DNA from: Lineus longissimus
Taxonomy: Eukaryota > Nemertea > Pilidiophora > Heteronemertea > Lineidae
DNA length: 64,000 nucleotides
NCBI RefSeq assembly: GCF_910592395.1
Contig: NC_088315.1
Span: 4,964,501 to 5,028,500, forward strand
Direction: 5' to 3'
Shown here: in pieces, positions 11,499 through 26,500 of the stretch
Layout: each line of letters opens with the position of its first letter
Position numbering within the stretch: the first letter of the stretch is position 1
Notes under the pieces: generated by a model
Databases searched by the model: none
What the model was told of the DNA's origin: nothing
Seen by the model: the letters and a program-made list of their open reading frames with translations, nothing else
Position numbers and translations under genes: made by a program

Positions 11499-14400
11499 AA
11501 TGCATTTACTGGTCTTCGTTTATGTAACCTATTTCATGGAGTAATCCCTTTCAATGGTCATAACCAATTCGAGGTAGAATCATCGCCTCATCTTCACCCC
11601 TTGCGATAACATGGCAGCCGAAGGTGACCAGTGTCCACACCCCGCCCACTGGAGGCTCCGCGGTATTTCTGTCCTCAGCGAACAGATGCTGGTGCCTGAT
11701 TGTCACCGTATTAACCAGTGTTATTCATGGTGATGTTAACCTCACAGGGGTCTTCTCAGTATCTTGCTTGTCAAGACAAATTGAAGTGTAATGCACTGTT
11801 ATATGACAGTTGGACTCCAAACAGGTCATGAAATGAGAATTGCTCTTTTGTAGAACGAAGATCATGGGTCATCGATTACCGACACCTTTTTTTCTCAACG
11901 CGTAAAGTCAAACTCAAAACCCCTACCCTGGTGGATATGTTTAACTCTGAAAGTTACTCACAAGCTTGCATTAGCTATGAACCTTTTCTTATGTCTACAA
12001 ATTCCCGGGAGCTATGTATAAAACTTGTCTGAGACTGGAACCGATTGTCGACCATACTTCCCCGGTTGATCAAGTCAATACCAATCTGGTATCGAGCTGG
12101 GGACCTGTATCGTGTCAAGAACATGCACCTTGCATCGACCACTGGCTCTGGCACCCCTCTCCCCCGAGGCGTTATTGCTGAGAGTGAACAAACTTGGAAG
12201 AGGAAAGAAGTTGGTACCAGACCGTTTTGCTCATAGATACCCGAGAATTGGCGAATGATGGAAATAAGATCTTATCAAGTAGCTTGAATAGCAAAAAACA
12301 AAGCAGGTCTGCATCTGTTTTTTTTTAAATTCAACTTCCTGTGTACTCGTGACTATATTTCAAAATTTTGCTTGAGTTCTTAGAATCCTTTGTTCCAGAA
12401 GTACTCATGATTTTCAATTTTTCCCACGCAGGCCGATCTGAAAAATCCTGGGAGCCTTGACCCCCTAGATTTTTTGCCTTTGTTGGTTGATTTTTGATAG
12501 AAAAACGTACCAACTTACAGCCTGAAGGAAGACGCTCAATTTTCCTAATAGATGGTTAGATTTCCAGCCCCTCGGTCACACCTTCATCACCACGCAGCCT
12601 GTGGGGTTCGGGCCTTGTGGCCGTATTGCCCCCGGGCCCCTGAACCTTGGGCCCCTAGGGAGCGTGTGCAGTTGATACAAGTTGCTACTTTCGAAAATGA
12701 CTAAATTACAGAAAGCATCGTCGCCTGGAGGAGTTTGAGAAAGCCCTGGAGCTTTGCCCCTCCTTCTGTTGAAGAGTGCCAAAAATACGGCGGCCATCTT
12801 GAAACTTCTTGTATCGCCATGCCCGCGAGTCATTTCCACCGAAATAGCCCACGATATCACAATGATATCAACCTGCCTGAATTGGTTAACTGTTTCTCTA
12901 GGAATTGAGGCAATTTAGTATCAAACGGCCTCAATTATTAGTCTTTTAAAGCCATACTAAAATAGACTTTCCGGACGTCCGGATCCTCCAATACAATTCT
13001 CGGACACGCCTCCTTGTTTTGAAGAATCTTATTTCTTCTCCAAACTGGGTCAATTTTTCATCTCGAATCCTTCACTCCTTGATTGTTTCTGCTTTGGTGT
13101 AATGGTGGTGTAACCTGCTTTGTTATGGCTGGAACTTTCTCGTGAAAGGTGCCAACACTTTTCTTGGTCAATTTATTATACCTCGGCTATGATCGTGGTG
13201 ATTTAGGGCTAGAGGATTACCCGCCTGAAAGACCCATGGCGGCGACCAGTCTACGGATGAAGAGGACGGAAAAATAGAACCATGCCGTACGCATTGTTCC
13301 CAATGGAAAACCTGGCTCGCGTCGGACCAGATCTTAAGCGTGATCGGGCAATTATTTTCACACAAAATTCGCCAAAAAGAGGCGTAAAAAGAATTAACCA
13401 CTCAGACCCCGGCGCCGAGTCCTGTCCGACTCAAGTGCCTGATTATTTCAATATAGCTCGCTATAAACTCTTTGACATGTTACATGATACGTTTTTTATT
13501 TAGGTGTTAAAATGGTTTTAAATCGCGGCGACCTAGACACCTCGCCGAATCCGGGAGTTATTAATCATGGCCCAGACTGGGACGTGACTGCCTTACTAAT
13601 TTAACATGGCACTGATTCGACTCGCTGCCCTGGTGTCCTCAAAATTTCACGCCCCGTCCAAATTTTACCTCATCGGTCCAGGGGGTGATCTCACTGTGAT
13701 TGTAGGTCGTAATGCTGTGAAATCGGCGGCTATATCAATGAAATTTGCTTGCGTCATCAAAGGGGAAGAGTTTCGGCGAATTTGTTTGGCGATCAGATCG
13801 CCGACAGCTACGCACATGTTTGGTTATTGTGTCTGCATGTGAAAATGGCGGCCCTCCTCGGCGCATCTTCACGTACGGGCTATTGGCTCCAATGTATATG
13901 CAATGGGTGCAGAAGATTGGAGCAAAAGATGCTTGGAAATGGTAATGGTAACTCACACCAGCAACCGCAATGATAGAACACGAGGAGCTACCAGAATGAT
14001 GTTCTTGGACAAGCACTTAAGAACTCTCGCTCTCAGTAAACATGGTATCAACTTTCACACTCTACATATCATAAACTGTCCCATTGTTCACCAATTACGA
14101 TATTGGATTTACCCTCTCGTCACCATTGTCACCAGTGGGGCCATCAACACACCAAGTGGTGTAAATCTCCTGAGATGACCTCGCTTCTATTAAGCTAGTC
14201 ACGGACGAGTGTTTGCTGAACTCATTGACTGACTATCAAAAGCTTGTTGGTGAATTCCTCTGCGGTTTGATTGACGATATCGCTCATTTAACCACTCAAA
14301 AGGGATTTTCCTACTTGGTTTGTTAAGAATTGGTGAACGATTGCGATAACTATCAGCAGTTTGCTGATAGATTGCGTATTTGTGACGGCATCGTCTTGCC

Positions 14401-17400
14401 GAGTTACTGAATTAGAGGCCAAAATTCTAAGAAACAGTAAACAACTGACTTGGTTTTTTGTTTTACTAATATATATATAGAGTGTTCCATTGAAAATAAC
14501 TGAATATAGAACCATAGTACCATACTCCCTCATCATTACTCTATTGGCTGAATGACACTGAACATGAGATACGAAGAGGTCTTCAAAAATCAATTGGTGG
14601 CCTGCATAATTGGTTGTACCACCAAAGGTGTAGAGGATTCTGTAGAAGCAATCGCCTCACAAATGAGTAAAACCTCAAATACTAGAAATAATCTCATGAC
14701 AGAGAATGAAAGCGTTTGCTTTGTGACGTCACAACTGACTCATGTCGTTCTGGTAAAAGACGGGTTTGAAAAACAACCACCATGACTTCGCGGCAGATGT
14801 GGCAAGCGTCCTTTAAAGTCGATAGCTTATAAATAGCGAGTGAGGACTCCTGTGGAGAAACTAGATCGATCATTTGAAAGATTAAGACAGATTTTGCCTT
14901 TTAATGCTTTGAAAAAAGTATAAAGGTATGAACAATCCATTGGTGTGACAATGGTGCATTACCAAGAATTTCTTCGCTACGTGTTTCTGGGTGTACACTC
15001 GTTTCTCTCATCACGTTGTATTTATCAAACGTTTGAACGTTGTATTTTATTTATTAAACAAAATAAACCACATTTTACACATTAATAGGAGCAGATTGAT
15101 TTTAAATGATGATATATGACCTTACTTGGACAACTAAGATCTAATGAGCAAAACCTGATGATGGGTTGACTTCAACATGCACTCAGTAAAGTGTAACGAT
15201 CCAGAGGCCTGCTTAGGACCTCTCAACCACCAAGGTTTGTAAAGAGTATAAAAAACCATAAGAGCCAGGAGCATGCAAGAATGGCGTTAAATCGTCAGTG
15301 TAACATCCATGTTCGGTGTTTCATGGACCAGATTATGACTGCACGCCGCGTCTTCTTGATACGAGGTTAATGTAGGTTGCACATCAATGGTAAATGAATG
15401 TGTAAATTCAGCAATATGTCCGTGGCTATCTGGCGCGTGATGAAGAGACCGCTGATGATGTTGTGCAGGATACGCCCCGGGGGTAGGGATGATTGTATGG
15501 CCAGGGACAAACAGAGAGATGACCACGGGAAGAAGGGTGCAAATATGAAAGAGGCAATAAACTAGAGACTGTATAACTGGTGAGTGGTATAACACCCCGC
15601 TTTTGGTGGTTTTGCGCTGAACGATGGCCTTGTTCAGAGGATGCACGTTCAGTCACTTGAGCTACTGCTCACACCGACCAAAGCTACAGCGTCCGCCCCT
15701 TTGATCTTCCCGAAGACTGTAAGGATCGATACGGCTAATGTCATCACTGGTACAGCACAGCTCCTTTCTACGTGGCCTTGTTAAGCGAATTTTTCAGTCA
15801 ATTTAAGCGCAAACACGCTCGTTCAGCTTCGTTTCTTGTGGCAGCTAATGCACCAATATGTCGGGACATGAATTGTATCAGTCAGTTTGTAATATTCGCA
15901 AATCTGTGCAATATTTGGTGTATTATTGCAGGAAATGCTCCGTAGATTCAGTGCAGTCTGTGGTGTCATCGTCAATAGTCTGTAGGGGTTTTCTCAAGAG
16001 TATAAACCCATCGATTTTGTAAATTCTGTCACAAAGACGATCATTGGAAATTGTCAGACTTCGTTTGTTTGTGGAGTGTATGATATTGAACACATGATCT
16101 TTCAATTGAAAAAACTGAATCAATTTGGGGATTTTTCTTTCACACTTTGCCCTTCTCTCTCTAAATCCAACTCAACTAATATTGTATTTTTGATAAGAGG
16201 AAGGTAACATCTGTGACGTCTGATAAAGTGTGTCCTTTTTAATTTTTTCAGTCGACTTCTGTCATGTTCCACTTCTCCAGACTGCACCAAGATTGAAAAT
16301 GTCATAGAGACTTTTTCTCAAAATATACTTGACACTACACTAGATGACTGGATGCATTAACACACCTTTAACACTTTAAAAGGACAAGGCTAATTCATCC
16401 GTATTGGTCTTCTCTTCCTAAACGAAGCAAATTGACCACAAATTTGACAACATGTCAACATTTGTTGTCAATTTGATGTCCCATTTAACAAAATGAAAAA
16501 TCTCAATGAAAACGTTAAGTACACTTTGACCCACCGTAGCCAAAATGGCGTCAGTAAAGTCTACAGACCTAAAATGTTCAGGCTAAGTTTGACCGTAAAT
16601 TCAATGCATTTGGTGAGATTAATTGTACATGAATATGTCTACTTGGCAACTTTAAGCATGGGTTTTCACAATTACACGGTGAGTTAGGTGATTTTAAGCT
16701 AATGCAAACCGCAATACGTCAGAAAGTCCGTCAAGTACAGAAGGTGCGCCATCCACGAGGCCTCACAAATCACCATATATAAATTGGCTTCAACAATGTT
16801 AATCTACTTGTACGGGTGAACACGTTACTTCATGATATCCATGAATCCCAGTATAAGTGTTCAACCTAAGTTTGATGAGATACGATGTGTATTTTGTACG
16901 GTTCCTGCCAAAATACACATTCAATTCAAACAAATTTAAGTGAACTGAAATTATATTCGCACTCCACTGAAGGGTCCTTCGGACGATTTCACTTCACGCT
17001 AAGAGAAAATTGCCAGTTAATCGAACACGATTTCTTTCGTCTTTTTCTGCCCCATTTCCCCCTTGGAGTAATAGTGTTCTCTTCTGTGACGAATCTTCAT
17101 ACCTTTTTCGGTCAGTGATGATTGCACTCTAAATTGACTTGTGACTTAGACCGTGACACTGTCCTGCTCAAGTGAAGCATCATTTAATTGCATGATTGAC
17201 ACAATTTCTGATAGTACATACTAATTGGTTTAGAAAAAAATATTTCAACAAGTTGACCTAACAAGAGAGTGCACTGTTAAATGTACAAAAGACACAGCCA
17301 GTGTTATGGTCTAGATGCAGGTAAGTTCCAACAATAACAAAATTTGGGGGTATTTCGTTCCACTTACGACAGGGGGCACCACTTGAATTCGGGTAGTCAA

Positions 17401-18134
17401 GAAACTTTTTCAATAAATCTAAGGGCATATCTTATTTACCTCTCTAACCGTCTCCGTCTGACAATCTCTCGAGGAAACTGTTGAAATAAATTTTGATATT
17501 AAATTTACCATTAAAATATCTCTTAAATTCACGAACTATGACAAAGATGCCATGACTTATCTTACAAGTCACCATTTGATAGCCTCTGTTTTTTACAGTT
17601 TTAAAGTTGTAATTCGCAGTTTCATATCTTTGGAACATTTTGCTCTCTCCGAGACCATCCTCGAACGAATTATCAAAAATGCTCTTAAGTGTTTGAAAAA
17701 TTAGCGAATCCTCTCCAACTTTCTGTGGCATCTTCATAAATTGCCACCCGGGTTCTGAAGATGAACATGAAGACCAAACTAGCCACCTCCCGCCGCCCCA
17801 GCAGACAACAAAAACATCAGAAGAGAGGTCGAAATCCGGAGGGATCACCAAAACCAACATCTTTCAATTAAATGAAGAGTTCTTTCTTTGAGTTGAGAAA
17901 CTTTAGTCGTGCAGAATTTACGCATATTTTCGGCTGGAATTGATCTATGAATGAACTCTCGGATACGTACATGACAGATATGCAGTTTTAGATGCACGGA
18001 ACGTGAGAACGCAACATTGCCTCGGGATCAGAAACTTTAGCAAATAAGAGGTTCAGCATAAAAAAGTTCTACATGTATTTTAAGAATTGTACATTATCGG
18101 TCAGTTCACTATGAGACAGTTTCTTGAACAATGC

Positions 18135-18237
18135 TAGTGTTGACGTTGGCGTTAGACCTGAGCAGGCCTTATGTAACTGTATTAGGTGAAGGAGAAACCA
18201 TGACCTAGAGGTAAGATAACGCCAACGTTAGCAACTA
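18135..18237. mobile_element. Imperfect inverted repeat, MITE-like
   Basis: GTTGACGTTGGCGTTA at 18139-18154 faces TAACGCCAACGTTAGCAAC at 18217-18235. Twelve contiguous bases pair (ACGTTGGCGTTA), with the outer GTTG offset by 3 bases. The short interior is non-coding. The GGCGTTA word also occurs in the element at 62742. Confidence 0.45.
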
Positions 18238-20279
18238 TCTATCAGATCAGTGAACATGCATTTAAACCGAATCAAGCTTTGAAGGATATCCATGTCGAAG
18301 GGTTTTTGTTTAATCGCCCACTTTCAAGTTTGGATGGCAGAAAATGACAGGGTCGAAGATCAGGGTGACATTCTGATGACCAAGGTATCTCCTACCTGGT
18401 CATTACTGACCGGTATTCGGCCAGTTAACCAGGGAGCTTTCCCAGACAAAACCAAGGGGATTTCCAACTGCGTTCCAAACAAATGGCGGGCTCTCAATTA
18501 GTAAGTAGAATTCGCCAATAAGTTGTATCCTTTATGGCGAAGGGGACCCCCTCCTGTCATCCCGCGTTAGTTGAATTGGAGAACCCTACAACTTAGATGT
18601 CGCGGAAACTTAGCTCGGATACCGATCCTTTGCCTTCAATGGTAGAATACAATTAAGTAAAGCGCATTATGATATCAGAATAAGGAGAAACTTTCGGGGC
18701 AAATGTTCTAGTTTTGGTTATAAAGTGTTCAGGAAGGACTATGACCGGTGTTCGAGTGATCTTACAAGGTAAGGAAGAGATTCTTGGGTTCTTTTTGATA
18801 ATTTCAACATTCACCAATCTACTACACCTACAAAATATCCGCCTTACTTTTATTTTGTGTCAGAATTACCCACTACGGTGTCGCGAAGAGAAGTTCAGAT
18901 GCATTTGACGTAGCAAATATGGCTACACCATGATACAAGTCTGGAAACAAAATGAAATCTCGAGTCCGCTGTTTCTTTTGGTCACCATCCCTTGAATTGT
19001 TATTTCATGATATCACGCAAAGAAATGCTACTTGCCACCCAATAATAAACATGAAGGTTGTACACATGTAATTTCAAACCCGTCTTGTAGTTTGGAATGG
19101 CGGCCTCGTGCGCCAGGCAAAGCGCCGACATAAGTTGAAAAATCAAAATCGAAACTAGCAAAACTTTTGTGCTGTAACGTGCATGTATGCAGAGTCAAAT
19201 TTAGTACAGAAACTATTCATGAATGAAGTACTCTATACATCGATGGTCGATATCTTCTTGTTGTAGCTATATTTTCTAGCCTAAAACCCCATCAAATTAA
19301 GTGGAAACTAGAGTATGCACATGGTTACCCACAGTTTGTACATTCGCTAAGTTACTGCTACACGCTCTCACACCAAAGTCGCCTCAAACCTTACCAAATT
19401 GAGCGGAAGACTCAAAGCGTACATTGAGTCTGTACATCGTATACACTGTACATTTAGACATCTTCGTACAGTCTCGATGAAAAGTAAATTGTCGTCAACT
19501 TGTCGTCACACGGCTGTAAATGATAAGTGAACTTCTGATTGTTGAACGCTCTTTTCGACAACATCTGTATCAATCTAACTACATGTAAAGTATAAAAGTA
19601 TATATATTCTTAAGGTATTGCTGGCAATGATAGCAGAAGTTGGTACAAAACATCGTGGTCATTTCATTTGCCCAATCCTGTACATATGGTATTGGAATGA
19701 GCCCAATCTTTCTTCTGGGTGATTTAACAATCATCTTTGGGCTACCTCTTCCTTCGCGATTAGATCGAGAGAGTGCTAGGGGAAGATACGCTTGTTAGAT
19801 CATGGTGTACATAAGGATCTATGCAGTTCGTACACAAACAAAGATCAAGATACGCCAAGAGTAAATCATGAATACCAAGAAATTGACTGAATGAAAAATA
19901 CTCAGCAAGTAATAACTTCAGGAAATTCATTTCTTTTTCATTTTTCTTTGGTGTCAAACTAAAATCGCAGCAAAATTAAATTAATTGGGAGATATTTACG
20001 CATCCTGTTTGTTGCGGGATGTCACCCTTTCTAGAAATAATGTACCACACATTGTGACATCTTTAAAAAATGTTTCTTTCTTTAGTTATCTGGTTTGTGC
20101 ACATGTCCTAGACCTAAGGGAAAAAACAGTGATGCGCTCCACATACAGTGCTTGACGTTGCTCTTTCCTCGTTTTCTTGCACTACGAGTACCGTATACGC
20201 ACTAAAACTTTCTCAAAATGTTCACCTGCAAGGTTGACCTCCAAACTGCCCCCGTATATTTGCGTCGACAGGGCCCCAC

Positions 20280-20550
20280 ACCCTGTAACGTTACTACACA
20301 TGCCCTCCGTCTACAATGTCCCCTTGAAATACACACTAACGAATAATTGTCCCCGCAAGAAAATATCATAACAGCCAACCTTCGCCCGATTACCCGTGAA
20401 AAAAGGACTGTCCCCGTGGTCCTGCGTCTAGGGTCTCTGCACCCGAACCCTTGTACAGAAAACCCTCCAAATGCACACTAACGAATTATTGTACCTCTAT
20501 GAGAATGTCATAATCACGACATTTCGCCTGATTACCCCCGGAAAAAGACA
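20280..20550. repeat. Diverged tandem duplication, period about 142 bp
   Basis: CACACTAACGAATAATTGT at 20332 recurs with one change at 20474. Matching segments follow in the same order, including CCCGATTACCCGTGAAAAA-like and CCTGATTACCCCCGGAAAAA. The two copies are diverged and non-coding. Confidence 0.7.
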
Positions 20551-23386
20551 AGCTGCTAAAAGGACAAGAGTTCGCTCAAGGTATCTTTGACACCCTTCTC
20601 GGATGAGGAAGATGGATGATTTGGGTTGCTGAGGAGAACAGAGTTGATGATGGATGTCGTTTATGCGAAATTTATTATTTGATATCTCATATTTTTGCGG
20701 GGAATATTGAGAACTGTCTCTGCTTAGTCGAGCGATGTCGTTAAATGCTTTTTTCTTCATTATGCAAACACATTTATCTTATCTATAAATTATAACATCT
20801 ATAATGTATTCGGGCCCTCTGCCTTGATTTTCATAACTTCAATTTAATGTTTACAATGAGAGTTCTGGCACTGAATACGAACGAAACGCTAGTTAAACGT
20901 ACATTTTGGTTGTCTTGGTACAAATTGCTCCGACGCGAAGCCCTGTTAGGTGCATGGGGATTGGACATATTGGGGTTAGATTGTTGTCCTTTGCCAATCA
21001 TTGCGTTGCCTTAATATTTATCCGTTCTCATCATGTACCTTCACATGCCCCAGCCTCTCATCGCGTTACTCCAAGGCCAGCAAGCCTCAAATGTCCCAGT
21101 ACGACCGACAATATTCCTCTTCTCCCAGTCCCCCAATGATTAATCAGTCCCCTCGCCGACTTCTTGACAGCCAACATAATATTTCCCCTGTCTCTATTTG
21201 TTTTATTAGATCATGTCAGATTTATACCATGTAGTCCTGTTCACCAAGCAATTGATTGCAGAATTAATAAAGACGAATCTCGATGTCTTCCATGACAATT
21301 GAAATTAATTCTTGTTATGAAGGAATATTACATCCTGTCCGCTGGGGTCGGTTCGCCATATTTTCTCTTCGGTTGCCTTGGTGTTCATCCAAAGTGCTGA
21401 GAGGCAGGTTTCAAGAAAGGTTGATCATTTGGCTTAAATTTCTAGCATTCGTTTGCTGTAATTAGATTTATCTTGAAGATAGCAATGATGAGGATGTCAA
21501 AAGGAAGCAATGACAGTGTGTTAGGTCTTTTTTTGTAGTCAGCGTTAACCCTTACTTGGAGCTTTCATAGATGGGGTCTGTCGCTAAGCCATCAGGTAGA
21601 ACGGCTGAGCTTTTTCGGAAAGTATGGAGCAGAGGATTCCCTGGTGTTTTTTTGTATCGTTACTTCTTAGCAAATAGCTTCTTTGAGCACATTCGTCTGA
21701 GATCCCCGCTCGAATTGATGACAACGGTTACTGTCTCCAAGCCTTTATCAAGTTATCCTGCCTTACCTTCATACCTTTTGCCCTTCTGTTCTTTCATATT
21801 ACATATTAAATATTGCAAATCCCGTTACCTAGACTCTCTTCAAATGATAAATATCTGAATCTTGCTTTCTCAGCATCTACTGAGGTCTGTCTATCTTATG
21901 GAATAAATCATCTTTTTGGATAACCAGATCAATTTCTCGTTCTGATCCAAGATCTGATCTTTAACTTGAAACAGAATATGCTTATCGATCAAGATAAAGC
22001 GCCAGTACCCGAGTCAAGCTTTGTAATATCAGTACAGGCTCTGGAACATAAAGTTAGAAATCAGCTTCTCTGAACAATGCGCTTTCAACAACTCCTGTTC
22101 CTTTCTACAAGAATGGAAATCTAACTCGCAACTTCCACCGCGCGCTGAATGTTCAAAGCAACCAAGATTCAATTGAGAACTAAAGGGAACTTGTAATGCA
22201 ATCCAAAAATCAGATACAGCGCCAGAAATATAATGCTAATACCTTCAGTGGTTTGACAGTTTGGCTCGAGTTCGAAAACCATAATTATACGACGAAATTC
22301 GCGATGCCTTTTCACAGTTGCTAATTAATATTTAAATGTTGCCCTTGGTATGGCTACACTGTAGTGTAACTGAGCATAGGTATGCAAAATACGTGGTAAC
22401 TTAGATTGGCAGTGACAAGGTTATGCACATTCATAAAGGGGGTTCCTCTGAGGGTCATGGAGGGTTCACTTTGGGGAAAAAGTTGCCTACCATACAGAAG
22501 CTGCTGGAGGCAAAGAACTTTAAGTTCTTCTCATGATGTAATGAAAGTTGGGAAGGTGATTTGGGACGATTTGCCTCCAAATATCCCAATAGCTCTTTGA
22601 AGGTAAATAAGGTAACGAAATAAATGTCAGGCACGAAAATAGTGATAGTGATATGATTGAACCAAACGTCGCGTCTTATCATCATTTCTTCTATAGTCCT
22701 ATACATCTGGCATATCGTCTACATGTAGGTTGAACGTTATGCATTAAAAATACGAATGGAAGTCTTTCCTTGAAGGAATATAGCGAAAACTACCATGACA
22801 ACGCAGCGTAATTTCATTTGCCAGCAAAAAAACTTCAGGTTGATTCCATATTTCGTTGGGTTTTTTTAATCAGTTGTGTGATGTGATGAAAAAGAAGTTC
22901 ATTTCACAGATTGTGATCTTGACATTTGTTTCCATGCACATGGAAAAAGATATAAGCAGTCCTGCAGAAAATCACATCTCCTTTTTGCGAAGTCGCGCCA
23001 AGTGTACGCCATGAGCATCGGTCACCTGCCTGCCAGCCTGCCTGCATGTACATCTGTCTGCACGGTCCCCCTCACTACTTTAGAAACACCATCCCATGTT
23101 CAACTTAAAATTCACTTGGGACCTTTAGTGTCTTGAAGTGTATGATGTGGGACCTTTCTACAGCTCAAGCAGTCTTCGTTAACATTCCATAGGTTGGACC
23201 AATCTTTTTCATACACACGCAATTTTCACCATAAATGGCCTTTTTTTAGAAATGTGGTGATTCAGCAGATTTTGCTTAGAATGTGAACTAGATGTATAAC
23301 CTTTGTTTTCCTGACGTATGTTACACATTTATCAATCATCATAACCAGTATAGTGTTATAGATAATTCACCATTAACCTGTTCGGG

Positions 23387-23577
23387 CTGATGGTACAGGT
23401 ATTTCAAGAAATATTCGAAATTTCGACACCAAAAAATTCGACTAAATTCTGCTGATCTTACATGGTCTTCGTTAACTTGGTATATTTTACTAAATAGGTA
23501 GAAGTAATCCTTGATGGTGGAAGGCAGCAAAAAATCCTTGAAAATATTTTTTGCTCTTTTGTAACCTGTACCATCAG
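23387..23577. repeat. 14-bp inverted repeat flanking 163 bp
   Basis: CTGATGGTACAGGT at 23387-23400 and its exact reverse complement at 23564-23577. The AT-rich interior shows no coding potential. It could be a remnant of a short inverted-repeat element. Confidence 0.5.
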
Positions 23578-26500
23578 ATCCCCTACCTTATGCATTCATC
23601 CATAGTTCATGTATACTTGCCTTGCTTTTGATGTGTTCTGTGGGTCCTCTGGTTTTCTATGTATAATGCTACATGTATACGTATTATGTACATGTATAAT
23701 CGGGGCTAAAGTGATATTTCTGAAAAATCAAAAATTGCATCTAACTCTCATTTCACGCTAACATTTCGGCACCAATCGACCAAATTTTGAAAATTTCAAA
23801 ATAGCATTGAAATTTTTGAAAATTCCAAAATTCCAAACTTTCCATATTTTTAATTTTTTCTTAGAAATTTCCACTTTTCGCTCCCATTATACAGATCTTT
23901 TGGAAATTTTTCATCTCCAGAAATTCTAAATTGTGTGTCTTGATATTTTTAGAAATTGGTGCCCCGAACTCGACAGTCACCGCTAACAGCCATTGGGATA
24001 GCCCGCCTACCGGACTAGAATTCATAAAACCTGACGATCCACGTGTGTATTTTAACATTCTTATCCATTACACCCAATTTACAAATTAATTTTACCTATT
24101 ACTGTATGTTAGTCATTCATTTATCACTTTCCTTTGCATGCTAAATACGATTTGCTGAGTCTTAAAACCTCTAAGATTGTTTTCATCGTTTTCTCTCGCA
24201 CGCTTAAAAGTTATTTCACTCACTACCTCAGTCCATTGTTTTCTGCTCAAGACAGATATTGATATACACTTTCTGATTTTGAACAGTTTTAATCCCAATC
24301 TAAATCCTCTTAGCATTACAATGCGACAACTTCCACTCAAACGAGATAGACCATAATCCTGTACGTCCTTCACACGTGACAAATACGTCACTAATACAAT
24401 CAAAATGGAGTGTTTTGAAATTTACACAAAACGACGTCATTATTGAGTGACCTTGGCCTTAAATGCCATTCGGATCGTGAGAGACACTGTCCATGCATCG
24501 GTGGCAATCTCATGATATCGCAATTTGCAATATCATCGTCCTTGATCCTTTATTTGTTTCTGATAATCTTTCAAATTATATTGTTGAATTCGTTTTTAAT
24601 TACTTTTGATATTCATAAACTTTTCATCAATTTTAATCGACTGCATGGCTTTTGACTATGCCTCGACTTTGCTAGCTTGAAATACCATTCTTTTTTACTT
24701 TTAACGTGTTTCTAATTTTTTGCTATGGTTATCTCCTCTTGACTTTTTTCTATCTACTTTTTTGCTGTGGAACATACTTGGCATGAGCACTTTATCGTAT
24801 GGTATATCATTATTTTATTTGTTATTTACTTACCATTACCTAAACGAAATTTCCAATTACATTTTATCGTTCCTGGTGATGTTCGGGACTCTAATCAATC
24901 CTAACCTAACAGATCGAAGCTGATGGCTTTCTCTTTTTGCTCCCTTCCTCCTGATTGAGTTAACGAGCCACAAAAGTCCGCAGTGATTTACGACAACAAA
25001 ACACTGATACAGCCGAACGCGTGTAATGACTTGACATGACTGAACAAAGAAGTGACAATTATAAAAATGATTGAAAAGACGATGGATAAGTTGCCAAATG
25101 CCACTAGATATGAATTTTAATGATGAGGCTGCATTAGAATGAGAATGGGTAGCCCCTCCCTCGTGTGCGGATCGCGGAAGCCAAAATCGGCGCCATCTTG
25201 AATTTTGGATGGTACCCGTCGGCCAGCGCGTGAAGAAGGATTCCGGAGTAAAGTTTGGAATTTAGGATACCCTTCTCAGGGCCTATGGATGACACTGAGA
25301 AGATACTCGGACGGCACGACGTTTGTTAGTGGAACGATGTTCTATTATTTAAGGATACCTTTTGTCGGGATTTTATGTGCTATTATGGTTCAGGGATCAC
25401 CGCGTTGTCTCGTGGGACGTCCTACCGTCTGCTTCGGATGCTGGCTGCATCATTTTCTGGCGTACTCTTTATTGATTTTTAGATTCTATCCAATGAATTT
25501 GATTGGAATCCGTACACGGATGCTACAAATCGTCTGCAAAAATTATTTTGTCGTCTGATCATGAAATTGAAAGCGTCCCTTGGGTTTGTTTACGATGTCA
25601 CATGGTTTTAGAAATCGAGGTGGCAGAGAAATATTTGGCAATGAAATGATGTCAGGGTCAGGCAAGATCACCACAAAATCTCCAACTAAATTATCAAACG
25701 TACTCCATGAAATCATAAATCAGCTGGTATTGTTTTAATTTCACCCCCCTCCCCCCATGTTGTAAGAGTAACCCTGAAAGCTAAAGGCTGGAACCCTGCA
25801 TGCATATTCAAACCCCTTTTTGTCTGATTTATCTGTAATTCCTTAGCCGAATTCGAAGTCTTTTCATGTTATCCTTTAAATCGGTCCATTTCGCGTTACT
25901 TTTCATGTAAAAAGCTTCTGAAGTTCTTCCAATAAACATTCTTCATGAATATTAACATTGAAAAACATCGAATGTCACAAACTCTGCTTGCAATATGATA
26001 AATTTCAAACAACTTTCTAAATTTTCTTTCTGTGGTTTTCATTTCTTCAATCAGAATAATAAACTATTTTATGTTTCCTGTAGGCCTATAGATAGGACTG
26101 GCAAGTAAGTGTGCATTTACATCAGCTTTAAGTAATGCAATGCTTTGTTTTGAGTACTTTCTTCAATCCTTGAATTCTACGATCTTTTTATAATTTGAAA
26201 TTACTTGCTGAAAATTCCGGAGAACCAAATCTGTTTTTGGACTTGCAATGTCATATCTATAGGCCTATGTGTGTTTTGTGTACCGTTACTTTTCAATAAG
26301 TTATACTTTGTTTCTCAAATTGAAGAAATACTGACTGCAATATCTCGAAAGCGATTTTTCTTTTCTATGTGTTTGGGTATCTTTGAAACAAAAGAATTTA
26401 AATTGTGCATGCAAAGATATTTGAAACTTCAGTTAACATCCTGCATGCTTCACGTGTACTTATTTAAACATGTACATGTATGATACAAGAACGCATTTGT

